Source of the DNA: Sanguinoderma infundibulare | Taxonomy: Eukaryota; Basidiomycota; Agaricomycetes; Polyporales; Polyporaceae | Direction: 5' to 3' | Length of the DNA: 26,282 nucleotides | Assembly (NCBI GenBank): GCA_032821775.1 | Contig: JAVLRN010000044.1 | Location: forward strand, 1 to 26,282 | Part shown: positions 9,329-17,665 of the stretch, in pieces | Layout: the number at the start of each line of letters is the position of its first letter | Numbering within the stretch: the first letter of the stretch is position 1 | Notes under the pieces: model-generated | Databases searched by the model: none | The model's input: the letters and a program-made list of their open reading frames with translations, nothing else | Told to the model about the DNA's origin: nothing | Position numbers and translations under genes: made by a program

Positions 9329-9350
9329 TAGAATAGAATACGTCTATCAA
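9329..9350 (-). promoter_or_regulatory. 22-nt repeat upstream of orf341, putative plasmid promoter
   Basis: Identical to 3017-3038. On the - strand it reads TTGATAGACGTATTCTATTC plus TA and lies 89 bases upstream of the ATG of the first plasmid gene. It is preceded by no other - strand gene, so it could start transcription of the whole block. Confidence 0.5.
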
Positions 9351-9745
9351 AAGTAGTCCTTAAATATTAAATAAGTAAAAACAGTATTTTCAAAACCTAA
9401 AATGGATAGAAACCTAAATATAAGTTATTAATCCCACTAAAAATAAAAAAAAAAATACGGCAATACTAATAAATAAAGAACAATTAAATATTTATAAATA
9501 GTAAGTTAATATCGATAAATAAAACTTAATCCTACCTAATAACAAAATAATCTAAAAAATAATTATTAAGCTAAAAATAAATAAATAAATAATAAGTACA
9601 TAAAAAGAAATACTTAAAAGAGATAGCCATAGGACATGCCTTCTCTTCATAAGGACGTGTATAAAAAGATAATACCTAGCCAATTGCTATATTTTTATAT
9701 TAAATTATAAATAAGCAAATCGAATATAAAAGGGTCTGAAAAAAA
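9351..9745. other. Non-coding spacer between plasmid block and tRNA-Gly
   Basis: AT-rich, with simple AAATA-type runs. I see no gene, no tRNA and no clear hairpin. It marks the switch from - strand plasmid genes to + strand mitochondrial genes. Confidence 0.6.
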
Positions 9746-9817
9746 ACGAGTATAGTTAAGTTGGTATAACTTCTACCTTCCAAGTAGTTATCATCAGTTC
9801 GAATCTGATTACTCGTA
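9746..9817 (+). tRNA. trnG: tRNA-Gly (TCC)
   Basis: Acceptor ACGAGTA pairs fully with TACTCGT. D stem GTTA/TAAC, anticodon loop CTTCCAA gives TCC, T arm ATCAG/CTGAT with loop TTCGAAT. Confidence 0.93.
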
Positions 9818-9936
9818 ATATTCACATATATTATATACCTATAATTTTATTATTTAATAAAAAAAATTAATCACCTTATTTTTAATTAAAATTAAATAAT
9901 AATATATTTATTTAAATATTAATATATAATTTTTAT

Positions 9937-10010
9937 AGGAGCGTAGTATAATTAGGTTAGTATAATGATTTCCAAAATCACTGATAGGTGTTCGATTCAC
10001 CTCGCTCTTG
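9937..10010 (+). tRNA. trnW: tRNA-Trp (CCA)
   Basis: Acceptor AGGAGCG pairs with CGCTCTT (one G-T). Anticodon stem TGAT/ATCA encloses the loop TTCCAAA, giving anticodon CCA. T arm AGGTG/CACCT with loop TTCGATT. CCA reads UGG; unmodified it would not read UGA, unlike the UCA anticodon of fungal mitochondria that use UGA as Trp. This matters for the UGA codons in the mobile genes of this window. Confidence 0.92.
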
Positions 10011-10028
10011 TTTATTTCTAAAAAAAAA

Positions 10029-10101
10029 GGGCCCTTAACTTAATTGGTAGAGTACCTAATTGTCAGTTAGGATGGTCCCAGTTCAAATCTGGAAGGGCTC
10101 G
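10029..10101 (+). tRNA. trnD: tRNA-Asp (GTC)
   Basis: Acceptor GGGCCCT pairs with AGGGCTC. Anticodon stem CCTAA/TTAGG encloses TTGTCAG, giving GTC. T arm CCAG/CTGG with loop TTCAAAT. Confidence 0.93.
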
Positions 10102-10199
10102 GAAAAAAATCGTTATTAAATTAAAAGACTAACTTATTTTAAGTCTTTAAAACGCAAACGTGTGTATACTATCAAAAACAAACCATTGTATTATTTAGT

Positions 10200-10421
10200 A
10201 TGTTAGCAGCAGCAAAATATATAGGAGCAGGGTTAGCTTGTTCAGGTTTAATTGGAGCTGGAGCTGGAATTGGATTAATTTTCTCAGCTTTAATCGCATC
10301 GACAGCTAGAAATCCTCAAATAAGAGGACAATTATTCGGATATGCAATATTAGGATTCGCTTTAGCAGAAGCTACAGGATTATTCTCTTTAATGATTGCA
10401 TTCTTATTATTATACTCATAA
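10200..10421 (+). CDS. atp9: ATP synthase subunit 9 (c subunit)
   Basis: Proteolipid that forms the rotating c ring of the F0 part of ATP synthase in the inner membrane. 73 residues, the usual length: two hydrophobic helices with the Gly-rich GAGAGIG in the first, the polar loop [11 protein letters not shown], and the proton-binding Glu in ALAEA (Glu57) in the second. ATG start, TAA stop, no intron. Flanked by tRNA-Asp upstream and tRNA-Cys downstream, so its transcript is probably released by tRNA processing. Confidence 0.98.
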   Translation: MLAAAKYIGAGLACSGLIGAGAGIGLIFSALIASTARNPQIRGQLFGYAILGFALAEATGLFSLMIAFLLLYS

Positions 10422-10621
10422 TAAATTAAACTATAGAACAAAAACCAAAACAAAATGTAACCAACCTTATGTTTTGTTTGGGTCTAATATAAGAGGGGGG
10501 TTAGATATAACCCTTTTAGAATAAAATAAAAAAAAAATAAAAATAAAAAAACAATTTTTTACCTTGTTATAAGCAAAGCATAAAATGATATTTTAAAATT
10601 TAATAAAACAAAGATAATAAT

Positions 10622-10696
10622 AGAGTTATGCTTACAGTTGGTTTCTGTAGTAAATTTGCAAAATTTATCGTAAGGTTCGATTCCTTCTTAACTCTC
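10622..10696 (+). tRNA. trnC: tRNA-Cys (GCA)
   Basis: Acceptor AGAGTTA pairs fully with TAACTCT. Anticodon stem TAAAT/ATTTA encloses TTGCAAA, giving GCA. T arm AAGG/CCTT with a GTTCGATT-type loop. Confidence 0.9.
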
Positions 10697-10707
10697 GTAA
10701 AAAAAAA

Positions 10708-10776
10708 TTCTCTTAGTTTAATGGCAGAACATCATTCTTCTAAAATGTCAATTTTGGTTCGATTCCAAAAGAGAAT
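10708..10776 (+). tRNA. trnR: tRNA-Arg (TCT)
   Basis: Acceptor TTCTCTT pairs fully with AAGAGAA. Anticodon stem ACATT/AATGT encloses CTTCTAA, giving TCT. T arm TTTGG/CCAAA. Confidence 0.93.
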
Positions 10777-10960
10777 GAAAATAAAATTAGTAAAAATAAA
10801 CTAATTCGTTACAATGTAAAAAAATAAATAAATAAATTAATAAATAGTTATTATGTATACCATTATGTTTATAATGAGCCTATATCTTTAATAAATAAAG
10901 TAAGAGCCAACAAGAATATATTAAATATTTTTACTGGACATATTTATATCATAAAAAAAA

Positions 10961-10974
10961 AGTACGAAAGTACT
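10961..10974 (+). other. GNRA-type hairpin in the nad1 leader
   Basis: agtac-gaaa-gtact forms a five-pair stem with a GAAA tetraloop, 36 bases upstream of the nad1 ATG. The role is unknown; it may be chance in AT-rich DNA, though the tetraloop is notable. Confidence 0.35.
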
Positions 10975-11009
10975 AAAATGACAATTAAAATTTAAAAAAA
11001 TAAAAACAG

Positions 11010-11306
11010 ATGATTCAATACGATTTATTAATACAAATAGCTAATATAATCATCAATTTAATAGATGTTTTATTAGTTTTATTACCTATATTACTTTCAG
11101 TAGCTTTTATGACTATCATAGAAAGAAAACAATTAGCAGCACATCAACGAAGAGTAGGACCCAACACTGTAGGTTACTACGGAATACTTCAACCATTTGC
11201 TGATGCTTTAAAATTAATAGTGAAAGAAACAATTATACCCTCACAATCAAATAAAGTATTATTTTATTTAGCACCGGTATCTACTTTAATCTTTAGTTTA
11301 TTAGGT
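11010..11306 (+). CDS. nad1: NADH dehydrogenase subunit 1, exon 1 of 3
   Basis: Complex I membrane subunit at the quinone-binding junction. The gene has three exons: 11010-11306, 12371-12730 and 14057-14416, together 338 residues, close to the usual fungal length. Exon 1 has the conserved FMTIIERKQLAAHQRRVGPN and the Ala-Asp-Ala-Leu-Lys stretch near the quinone site. It ends in Gly (GGT), and TAA follows at once, marking the intron. The exons join in phase 0 as SLLG-WGIIPFGEG, which matches the family. ATG start at 11010; no in-frame UGA. Confidence 0.95.
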
Positions 11307-12370
11307 TAATTAACCCTGGCCTAATTCAAATTTCACCATATGCTGGAACCTCCTCATCGTTTTAAGTACTAACCTTATTTCTAAGGTAGTAAAAATCTTA
11401 AAGCTTGGACAATCAGCAGGAAACCAAATTTTACTTATGGTAATTATTAAATTAGGATCCTCAGAGACTACACGTGAAATAGTATAAGGTCAGTTAAATT
11501 TTTTATTTGATTACTTTATATTAAAGATATAGTCCAAATTTTTTAATATAGTTGGGTTTCTTTTTAAAAATATCAGATTATAATAGTGAATTTATTTATT
11601 TAAGTTTTATTGCTTTATCTAAAGGAACAGTTGTTAATTTAAGAAGTAAAGGACCTAAAACTCTTCCAGCACCAGAATTAACTGATTATCAAAAAGAAGT
11701 CATATTTGGTTCAATGTTAGGGGATTTAACAGCAGAAAAACCTCATTTAAATGGTAATACAAGATTAAGATTTTATATGTCTTTAAAGAACAAAGATTTT
11801 ATTTATCATTTGTATTCAATATTTAAACCTTATGTTAAAACAGACCCTAAAATTTATAACAGAAAATTAAATAAGTTAACTAAAGATTTACATATGGATA
11901 TAGGTTTTAGTACTTTAAAATATCCAATGTTTAATTGGGTTAATGAAGAATTTTATGTTAAATTAAATAATAAAAACATTAAAATTGTGCCTAAAAATAG
12001 TTCCGATAGATTAACCGCTATTTCATTAGCCTTCTGGATCATGGATGATGGATCCTTTAATAAAGCTAAAGGTAATTTAGTTCTTTGTACTGATTCTTAC
12101 TCTAAGGAAGATGTGTTATACTTAATTTCAATATTAGAAAATAAGTTCAACTTATCTTGTGGATTGATTGAATATAAAAAAAACAGGTCTTATAGAATAA
12201 GAATTAACAAATCATCATTACCTTATTTAATAGATTTAATCAAAGGTCATTTGATTCCTTCTATGCTTTATAAAATAGGTCTTTAATCAAACGCTTAAAT
12301 TTAACTGTTATAATTTTTATTTTAAATTAGATTTAAAGATAATTTCAACTATATTAATTACTAAAATTAG
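11307..12370 (+). other. nad1 intron 1, group I
   Basis: Core elements in order: tatgctggaac (near 11339), caatcagcaggaaacc (11409-11424), cctcagagactacacg (11459-11474) and aagatatagtcc (11524-11535), as in other group I introns. The upstream exon ends in T and the intron in G, as expected. The endonuclease frame lies after the core. Confidence 0.88.
11552..12286 (+). CDS. LAGLIDADG homing endonuclease in nad1 intron 1
   Basis: About 244 codons. Motif-like elements are FGSMLGDLTAE (near residue 50) and AFWIMDDGSF (near 168), typical of the LAGLIDADG_2 subgroup with the WIMDDGS signature. Such enzymes cut the intronless allele and spread the intron. The frame is intact with TGG for Trp. The frame opens at TTG 11552, right after an in-frame TAG; the first ATG lies within the first motif and would remove it, so the start must be non-AUG (TTG or other). 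Stop TAA at 12284-12286. Confidence 0.88.
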   Translation: MGFFLKISDYNSEFIYLSFIALSKGTVVNLRSKGPKTLPAPELTDYQKEVIFGSMLGDLTAEKPHLNGNTRLRFYMSLKNKDFIYHLYSIFKPYVKTDPKIYNRKLNKLTKDLHMDIGFSTLKYPMFNWVNEEFYVKLNNKNIKIVPKNSSDRLTAISLAFWIMDDGSFNKAKGNLVLCTDSYSKEDVLYLISILENKFNLSCGLIEYKKNRSYRIRINKSSLPYLIDLIKGHLIPSMLYKIGL

Positions 12371-12730
12371 TGGGGAATAATACCATTTGGTGAAGGTTTA
12401 ACATTATTTGATTTTCCTTTAGGAATTTTATATACTTTAGCTTTATCTTCTTTAGGTGTATATGGTGTATTATTTGCAGGATGGTCTGCTAATTCTAAAT
12501 ATGCATTTTTAGGAAGTTTAAGATCTACAGCCGCAATGATAAGTTATGAGTTAATATTAAGTTCAGCAATATTAATTATCATCTTATTAACAGGATCCTT
12601 TAATTTTACTACTATAATAGAAAGTCAACAATCAGTATGGTTTATAATACCATTATTACCTATATTTATTATTTACTTTATCTCTATATTAGCTGAAACA
12701 AGTAGAACACCGTTTGATTTACAAGAGGCT
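12371..12730 (+). CDS. nad1: nad1 exon 2
   Basis: 120 codons in phase 0. It opens with WGIIPFGEG and includes LGVYGVLFAGWSANSKYAFLG, SYEL and ETSRTPFDLQEA, all family blocks. It ends after GCT (Ala); the next bases read out of the family sequence and reach a stop within four codons. Confidence 0.95.
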
Positions 12731-13127
12731 AAGTTATCCAGCTAAACTTAATAACTCGGCCTCTATAAACTTTGCTGTATGCTGGAAACCCCTTATAGCT
12801 TTTGATACTAAACTTTGCCAGCATTTACATGGCTACACAGGTAAAATTTAGTAAAAATTCAAAAGATTGGGCAATCAGCAGGAAACCAAAAGATTAGTGT
12901 CCGCCGTTAATCTTATTAGGATCCTCAGAGACTACATGCGAAGATCTCAGTTAAATATAAATATAAATTAATTGAGATATGATATAGTCCAATCTTTATT
13001 GAAAAATTAAGTAGTTTAATTAGTTAAATTACTCTTAAAAAAGTACCTGGCCTAGTGCCGTACTGATAAAAGGGGTTGCTTACTAATTTTTTTTAGGGAG
13101 TTCAAACAAAAATTAATTATTATTTGT

Positions 13128-13917
13128 ATGTTATTTTTTTATTTAAACTTTTTTTTTAAGTGCAACATTGACTTTAATTGTTTTAACCTATATCATTTTT
13201 CTGCTATATTACCTATAAAAATCTATAAAGATCTTAAAAATCCGGAGAGTTTTAAAAAAGAACTAACAAAAGTTGGAGGTGTTTATGGTTTTGTAAATTT
13301 AATAGATGGAAAACAATACATAGGTTCTAGCATAAATCTATATGAAAGATTAACTGATCACTTAAGAGGAGTTAGTTCTAACATTAGATTGCAGAGAAGT
13401 ATAAACAAATGGGGTTTGAGTAATTTTACTTTTGCAATTTATTATATTCATAATGACCCTGCTGTTATTTTAACTGATGTTGAAACAGAAGTAATTAAGA
13501 GTTTTCTTTTTAAAAAATTATACAATTTTAAAAAAGAAGCTAAATCTATGTTAGGATACAAACATACGGCTGAAGCTATAGCCAAAATGAAAAAAAGATT
13601 GGCTGATAAAACCAATCATCCTATGTTCGGTAAAAAAACATCAATCAAAAACTATTAATTCAATGAAAAAATTTGGGAAATTAAATCCTATGTTTGATAA
13701 AACACATAGCACTGAATCCAAATTAAAAATATCTTTAGCTTTAAGTAAAACACCTTTAGGCTTATATGATAAAGATAATAATTTAATTAAAACATTTGTT
13801 AATCAAGTAGAATTAGCTGCCGAATTTGGTGTGTTTAAAACTACTATTTCTAGGTATATAAAATCAGGTAAATTATTTAAAAAAAAATATTATATAAAAA
13901 AACTAGAAAAAAAATAA
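13128..13917 (+). pseudogene. GIY-YIG homing endonuclease in nad1 intron 2, one frameshift
   Basis: The catalytic domain begins GGVYGFVNLIDGKQYIGSS (about residues 48-66), the GIY...YIG signature, followed by an Arg-containing helix (LYERLTDHL) and a Glu region (DVETEVIK). After this come two NUMOD3-like units (NHPMFGK and NPMFDKTHS) and a C-terminal NUMOD1/IENR1-like DNA-binding unit (VELAAEFGVFKTTISRYI). The frame breaks between the two NUMOD3 units: one extra A in the A7 run 13632-13638 or the A5 run 13647-13651 explains it. As written, the protein would stop at TAA 13656-13658, after the catalytic domain but without the C-terminal DNA-binding unit. ATG start at 13128. Decay and sequence error are both possible. 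Confidence 0.8.
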
Positions 13918-13987
13918 TTATTAAAATAAATTTAGATTTCTTAAAAAAAACTAATAAGTTATTAATAACTTTCAAACACTTCTACTA

Positions 13988-14019
13988 ATTTAGTTTAATT
14001 TAATTTAATTTAATTTAAA
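13988..14019 (+). repeat. TTTAA short tandem repeat
   Basis: A run of aattt/tttaa units lies between the GIY-YIG gene and the end of nad1 intron 2. Probably neutral. Confidence 0.75.
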
Positions 14020-14056
14020 AAATTAGTATTGTAGTACCTTTTTAAAGTAAAGTTTG

Positions 14057-14416
14057 GAGAGTGAATTAGTAGCTGGTTTCTTCACTGAACACAGTTCTAT
14101 TATTTTTGTGTTCTTTTTCTTAGCTGAATATTCATCTATAGTATTATTTAGTTGTATAACAGCTATTTTATTTTTAGGTGGTTATAATATGCCAAATTTA
14201 ATAGTAAATGATACTTTCTTTAATATACAAAGTATTATTTTAGGTTTAAAAACATGCATATTCTGTTTTATGTTTGTTTGGTTCAGAGCGACATTACCTA
14301 GACTAAGATATGATCAACTTATTGAATTCTGTTGGTTAAATTTATTACCTGTGGTAGTAGCATTTATTATTTTAGTACCAAGTATTTTAGTAGCTTTTGA
14401 TATAGCACCATACTAA
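14057..14416 (+). CDS. nad1: nad1 exon 3
   Basis: 119 codons and TAA. It starts ESELVAGFFTEHSS, continues FFLAEYSSI, and has WFRATLPRLRYDQLIEFCWLNLLP near the end, the conserved C-terminal block. It joins exon 2 in phase 0 as DLQEA-ESEL. Confidence 0.96.
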   Translation, partial: ESELVAGFFTEHSSIIFVFFFLAEYSSIVLFSCITAILFLGGYNMPNLIVNDTFFNIQSIILGLKTCIFCFMFVWFRATLPRLRYDQLIEFCWLNLLPVVVAFIILVPSILVAFDIAPY

Positions 14417-14447
14417 ATTAAAATTATTATTAAATAAATAATAATAT

Positions 14448-14452
14448 CCCCC
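14448..14452 (+). other. C5 motif behind nad1
   Basis: aatatccccctttt lies 31 bases after the nad1 stop; nearly the same word follows nad3. Confidence 0.35.
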
Positions 14453-14516
14453 TTTTTATGATTTAAAAGAAAGTAGTTTAATTATATAATAAACCAATTT
14501 TTAAAAAAAATTAAAA

Positions 14517-14585
14517 AGCCTATAATTTAAAGGTAGAATAATTTCTTGATAAGGAATATGTAGAAGTTCGATTCTTCTTGGGCTT
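14517..14585 (+). tRNA. trnI: tRNA-Ile (GAT)
   Basis: Acceptor AGCCTAT with TTGGGCT (one mismatch, one G-T). Anticodon stem ATTTC/GGAAT encloses TTGATAA, giving GAT. T arm GAAG/CTTC with a TTCGATT loop. Confidence 0.9.
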
Positions 14586-14958
14586 AAATTATATTTTTTA
14601 TAAAATTAAATCTTTCATTTGTTATTTGTCATTTGTTATTCGTTACAGTGTTATAAAATTCAAACAATTTCTTAGCAAAAGTTTAAATTTTATAATTAAA
14701 TGAAAAAAAAAATAAAATAATAATTTAAGAAAATAAGGGTGTGTAAGTATATAAATAATAAAATATATTTATTAACAATCATATAAATGAATGATGTTTA
14801 TAAAGAAAAGTTAAACATTCAAAAATTATCCTTTAATATCTTAATACAATAATGTATATGTTTATTATATTTTTAATTTATAGTATTAATGTTTATTTAT
14901 ATTAATTTAAAAATAATAATAATAATATATCTTTTCAAAAAAAATAAAAAAAAAATTA
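14586..14958. other. Non-coding spacer between tRNA-Ile and cob
   Basis: AT-rich leader of cob. It contains catttgttatt twice (14616-14626 and 14630-14640). No gene, tRNA or strong hairpin seen. Confidence 0.6.
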
Positions 14959-15243
14959 GTGAGAAGTTTAAAATCGCAAACATTACTTAGACTTGTAAAT
15001 TCATATTTAATAGATTCACCTGAACCTGCTAATCTTTCTTATTTATGGAATTTTGGTTCTTTATTAGGAGTATGTTTAGTGTTACAAATATTAACAGGAA
15101 TTTTCTTAGCAATGCATTATCAACCACATGTGGATTTTGCATTTAATTCAGTGGAACATATAATGAGAGATGTTAATAATGGTTGGGCTATAAGATATAC
15201 ACATGCAAATGTTGCATCATTCTTCTTTATATTTGTATATGCT
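14959..15243 (+). CDS. cob: Cytochrome b, exon 1 of 4
   Basis: Core membrane subunit of complex III carrying both b hemes. The gene joins 14959-15243, 17113-17427, 18362-18581 and 19604-19947 into 387 residues, a normal length. Exon 1 has LNFGSLLG-like WNFGSLLG, the [12 protein letters not shown] block, [16 protein letters not shown] with a heme ligand His, and ends FVYA. It begins at GTG 14959: the usual N-terminal sequence (RSLKSQTLL) starts right there and no in-frame ATG lies close upstream, so GTG is the likely start. Exon 1 runs in frame into the intron 1 ORF. Confidence 0.93.
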
Positions 15244-16614
15244 CTATTTTATAAAATTATACTTAGCGATATACTATTTTATTCTAAAAACAAAATTATT
15301 AATCTTTGTAAATTACCTTTTTATTGTTACCTACTATTTAAAAAAGTTATTTCAGATACCTTTTTAAATTTATTTGGCTTTGGTGGTATTTCTAGTTTAG
15401 GTAACTTGGATTCTAAAGATACAGATCACAAATTTTTTCAATGGTTTGTAGGATTTACGGATGCCGAAGGGACATTCTTAATACAGACAAAAAATAAAAG
15501 TGAAGTAAATTTTAGTTTTAAAATTACTCTTCATATTGATGATTCTGCGGTTTTATATAAAATTAAAGAAAAATTAGGTATAGGAGTTGTTTCTATCAAA
15601 GGTAATACTTGTACTTTTGCTGTTCATTCTTTTCAACTTATAGTTGATGCATTACTACCTATATTTAATAAATACCCTTTAATGACACATAAACAATTAG
15701 ATTATAGAGATTGGAGAATAGCAGTTTTATTGAAAAAAAACTCTGCAATCTCCAATAGAAAAACTATTACTATAGCTCCTGAAACTTTCAATAAAATAGT
15801 TAAAATTAAAGAAAGTATGAATAGCAATAGAACTAATTTTTATGGTTATAATATATCTTATTCATTGATTTCTAAGTATTGGTTATTAGGCTTTGTGGAA
15901 GGGGATGGTTCTTTCCATTTTACTAATAATAGAGCTATCTTTTCAATTACTCAAAAGGATAGACAAGTACTAGAAGCTATATCTATCTTTTTACAAAATA
16001 TTCCAAGACAAACTATTTTTAATGGGTTATTTTTAGGTCCTCAGCCTAATTGTATTATTGCGGGAAAAAATAATAATACTGCTTATCAATTAACTATCTC
16101 TGATACAGATGTTCTTTTTCAATATATTTTCCCTTTTTTTAAAGATTTACCCTTTTTAAGTAGAAAAGAGGTAGATTTTAAAATTTGGAGTGTAGGCCTA
16201 TTTTTAATAATACATGGTTATTCTAAAATCCCTACTGGGAAAGATATTCTATTAAAATTAGGTAATAATATGAATTCTAAGAGATATTTCTCAAATATGA
16301 TTGATATCCTAGATACAGCTGAAATAAATGCTCTTTTTGAAATAGAACCACCATTTAATATCTTTTCTAAAAAAAGCCATTTTGCATTGGCTAAAGAATA
16401 TGCCATTGCACAAAGAAGCAGAAAAGGTTATAATTTACATATTTACAAAGATGGGGAAGAAATACCTGGTTCTCCATTTAATAGTTACAGACAAGGAGGT
16501 AAAGCTATTGGCTTAGTCTCTGTATCTAGTATAAAAAATTATATTGATACTGGAAGGGTATTTAAAGATAATTATACATTTTATTCTTCTCCTATTAATA
16601 AAAAAAAGTTTTAA
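15244..16614 (+). CDS. LAGLIDADG endonuclease/maturase fused in frame to cob exon 1
   Basis: The frame opened by cob exon 1 continues for 456 codons into the intron, so the protein is probably made as a cob-exon fusion and processed, as known for cob maturases. Two LAGLIDADG_1 motifs are intact: [14 protein letters not shown] (near residue 162 of the fused frame) and [14 protein letters not shown] (near 312). After the second domain comes an unusual tail: [14 protein letters not shown] and [21 protein letters not shown], which resembles a NUMOD1/IENR1 DNA-binding unit, normally seen on GIY-YIG or HNH enzymes. No frameshift and only TGG for Trp over the full length, so it is the best candidate for an active intron protein here. 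Stop TAA 16612-16614. Confidence 0.9.
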   Translation, partial: LFYKIILSDILFYSKNKIINLCKLPFYCYLLFKKVISDTFLNLFGFGGISSLGNLDSKDTDHKFFQWFVGFTDAEGTFLIQTKNKSEVNFSFKITLHIDDSAVLYKIKEKLGIGVVSIKGNTCTFAVHSFQLIVDALLPIFNKYPLMTHKQLDYRDWRIAVLLKKNSAISNRKTITIAPETFNKIVKIKESMNSNRTNFYGYNISYSLISKYWLLGFVEGDGSFHFTNNRAIFSITQKDRQVLEAISIFLQNIPRQTIFNGLFLGPQPNCIIAGKNNNTAYQLTISDTDVLFQYIFPFFKDLPFLSRKEVDFKIWSVGLFLIIHGYSKIPTGKDILLKLGNNMNSKRYFSNMIDILDTAEINALFEIEPPFNIFSKKSHFALAKEYAIAQRSRKGYNLHIYKDGEEIPGSPFNSYRQGGKAIGLVSVSSIKNYIDTGRVFKDNYTFYSSPINKKKF

Positions 16615-17112
16615 CTTAGAACTAAAAATAGTATAATTGTAATTAAATAAATTATATGGGCTTGTTTATATTAATTCCTACTAAATTTTGTAAACAGTAA
16701 TTAGCTATATGCTGGGAACTCTTTAGAGCTTTCAATACTAATATAAAATTAGTTATACGTTTAATTTTATAAAGTTAAAATTTGAAAGATTAGACAATCA
16801 GCAGGGAAGTTTCGACCTTTAATACATCTAAACTACTTATTTAAAGCCCTTTTTATTTTGGGTTTGTAGTTTGGAAAATGGTATTAATTTAAACCCCTCA
16901 ACGACTAAACGCTAATAATCTATAAATAAAGTTAATTATGTAAGATAGTAGTTTAAATTAAAGTTATTTTAGATAAAGATATAGTCTGACCTTAACTGAG
17001 AAGTTAAGAAGTAATCTTAGCTATTAATCGTACTATGGTACAAGGCGGATTACTTTTGAAATTATATTGTACAGGATATATTGTACTTATAGTATTCAAA
17101 TAACATTTATTG
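15244..17112 (+). other. cob intron 1, group I
   Basis: The endonuclease frame comes first and the core after it: tatgctgggaac (near 16708), caatcagcagggaag (near 16795-16809), cctcaacgactaaacgc (16896-16912) and agatatagtctgacc (near 16978-16992). The upstream exon ends in T (GCT) and the intron in G before CAT of exon 2. Confidence 0.88.
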
Positions 17113-17427
17113 CATATAGCAAGAGGATTATATTACGGATCATATAAATCACCAAGAGTATTATTATGGTCTATAGGTGTTATTATCCTAATAGTAATGA
17201 TGGCTACAGGGTTCCTGGGTTATGTATTACCTTATGGTCAAATGTCGCTGTGGGGTGCTACAGTAATTACAAATTTATTAAGTGCTATTCCAGTATTTGG
17301 ACAAGATTTAGTAGAGTTAATCTGGGGAGGTTTTAGTGTAAGTAATGCTACATTAAATAGATTCTTTTCATTACATTACTTATTACCTTTCTTATTAGCT
17401 GCTTTAGTTGTAGCACATTTAATTGCT
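17113..17427 (+). CDS. cob: cob exon 2
   Basis: 105 codons in phase 0: [34 protein letters not shown], and [21 protein letters not shown] with further heme-ligand His residues. It ends in GCT; a stop follows within three codons. Confidence 0.95.
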
Positions 17428-17472
17428 CAAATGTAGGGCCTTTATATTAGATATAATATAATTAGAATCAAG

Positions 17473-17559
17473 CTATATGCTGGAAACTCCTAAAGGCTTA
17501 AATACCTTAATGGTAACAATTTTAAGTATGCTACAATGGACAATCAGCAGGAAACCTAA
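17473..17559 (+). repeat. 87-nt repeat, copy A (group I core of cob intron 2)
   Basis: Identical base for base to 18632-18718. It covers the first half of the catalytic core, from the tatgctgg element to cagcaggaaacctaa. The sequences diverge on both sides, and the endonuclease genes of the two introns differ clearly. Confidence 0.95.
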
Positions 17560-17665
17560 TATAATTTTTATAAAAAGAGTAGGGTCCTCAGAGACTACAC
17601 GCTTGACACCTTACTTAAATAAGGTGATAATATAGTCCAAACTATACTGAAAGTTATAGTAATTA

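Larger units (their letters stand above)
2406..9350 (-). mobile_element. Integrated linear mitochondrial plasmid-type (invertron) block
   Basis: Four long reading frames lie head to tail on the - strand, opposite to every respiratory gene: a membrane protein with poly-Asn, a 632-aa membrane protein, a family B DNA polymerase and a small repeat protein. A protein-primed family B polymerase in fungal mitochondria is the hallmark of linear invertron plasmids, which often integrate into the chromosome. Two identical 22-nt repeats (3017-3038 and 9329-9350) bracket the polymerase-to-orf341 part. No RNA polymerase gene and no terminal inverted repeats were recognised, so the exact ends are unknown and the copy is probably incomplete. 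Confidence 0.75.
12731..14056 (+). other. nad1 intron 2, group I
   Basis: Core elements: tatgctggaaacc (near 12777), caatcagcaggaaacc (12871-12886), cctcagagactacatgcg (near 12923-12940) and gatatagtcc (12981-12990). A GIY-YIG gene follows the core. The intron ends in G before GAG-AGT-GAA (ESEL) of exon 3. A (TTTAA)n run at about 13990-14019 lies near its 3' end. Confidence 0.87.

Noticed and set aside
2406..9350. Terminal inverted repeats of the plasmid
   Set aside because: I looked for inverted copies at both borders and found only direct repeats (22 nt); no TIR can be supported by eye.
16218..16406. 62-codon ORF on the - strand opposite the cob intron 1 endonuclease
   Set aside because: Antisense shadow of a clearly coding frame; no motif.
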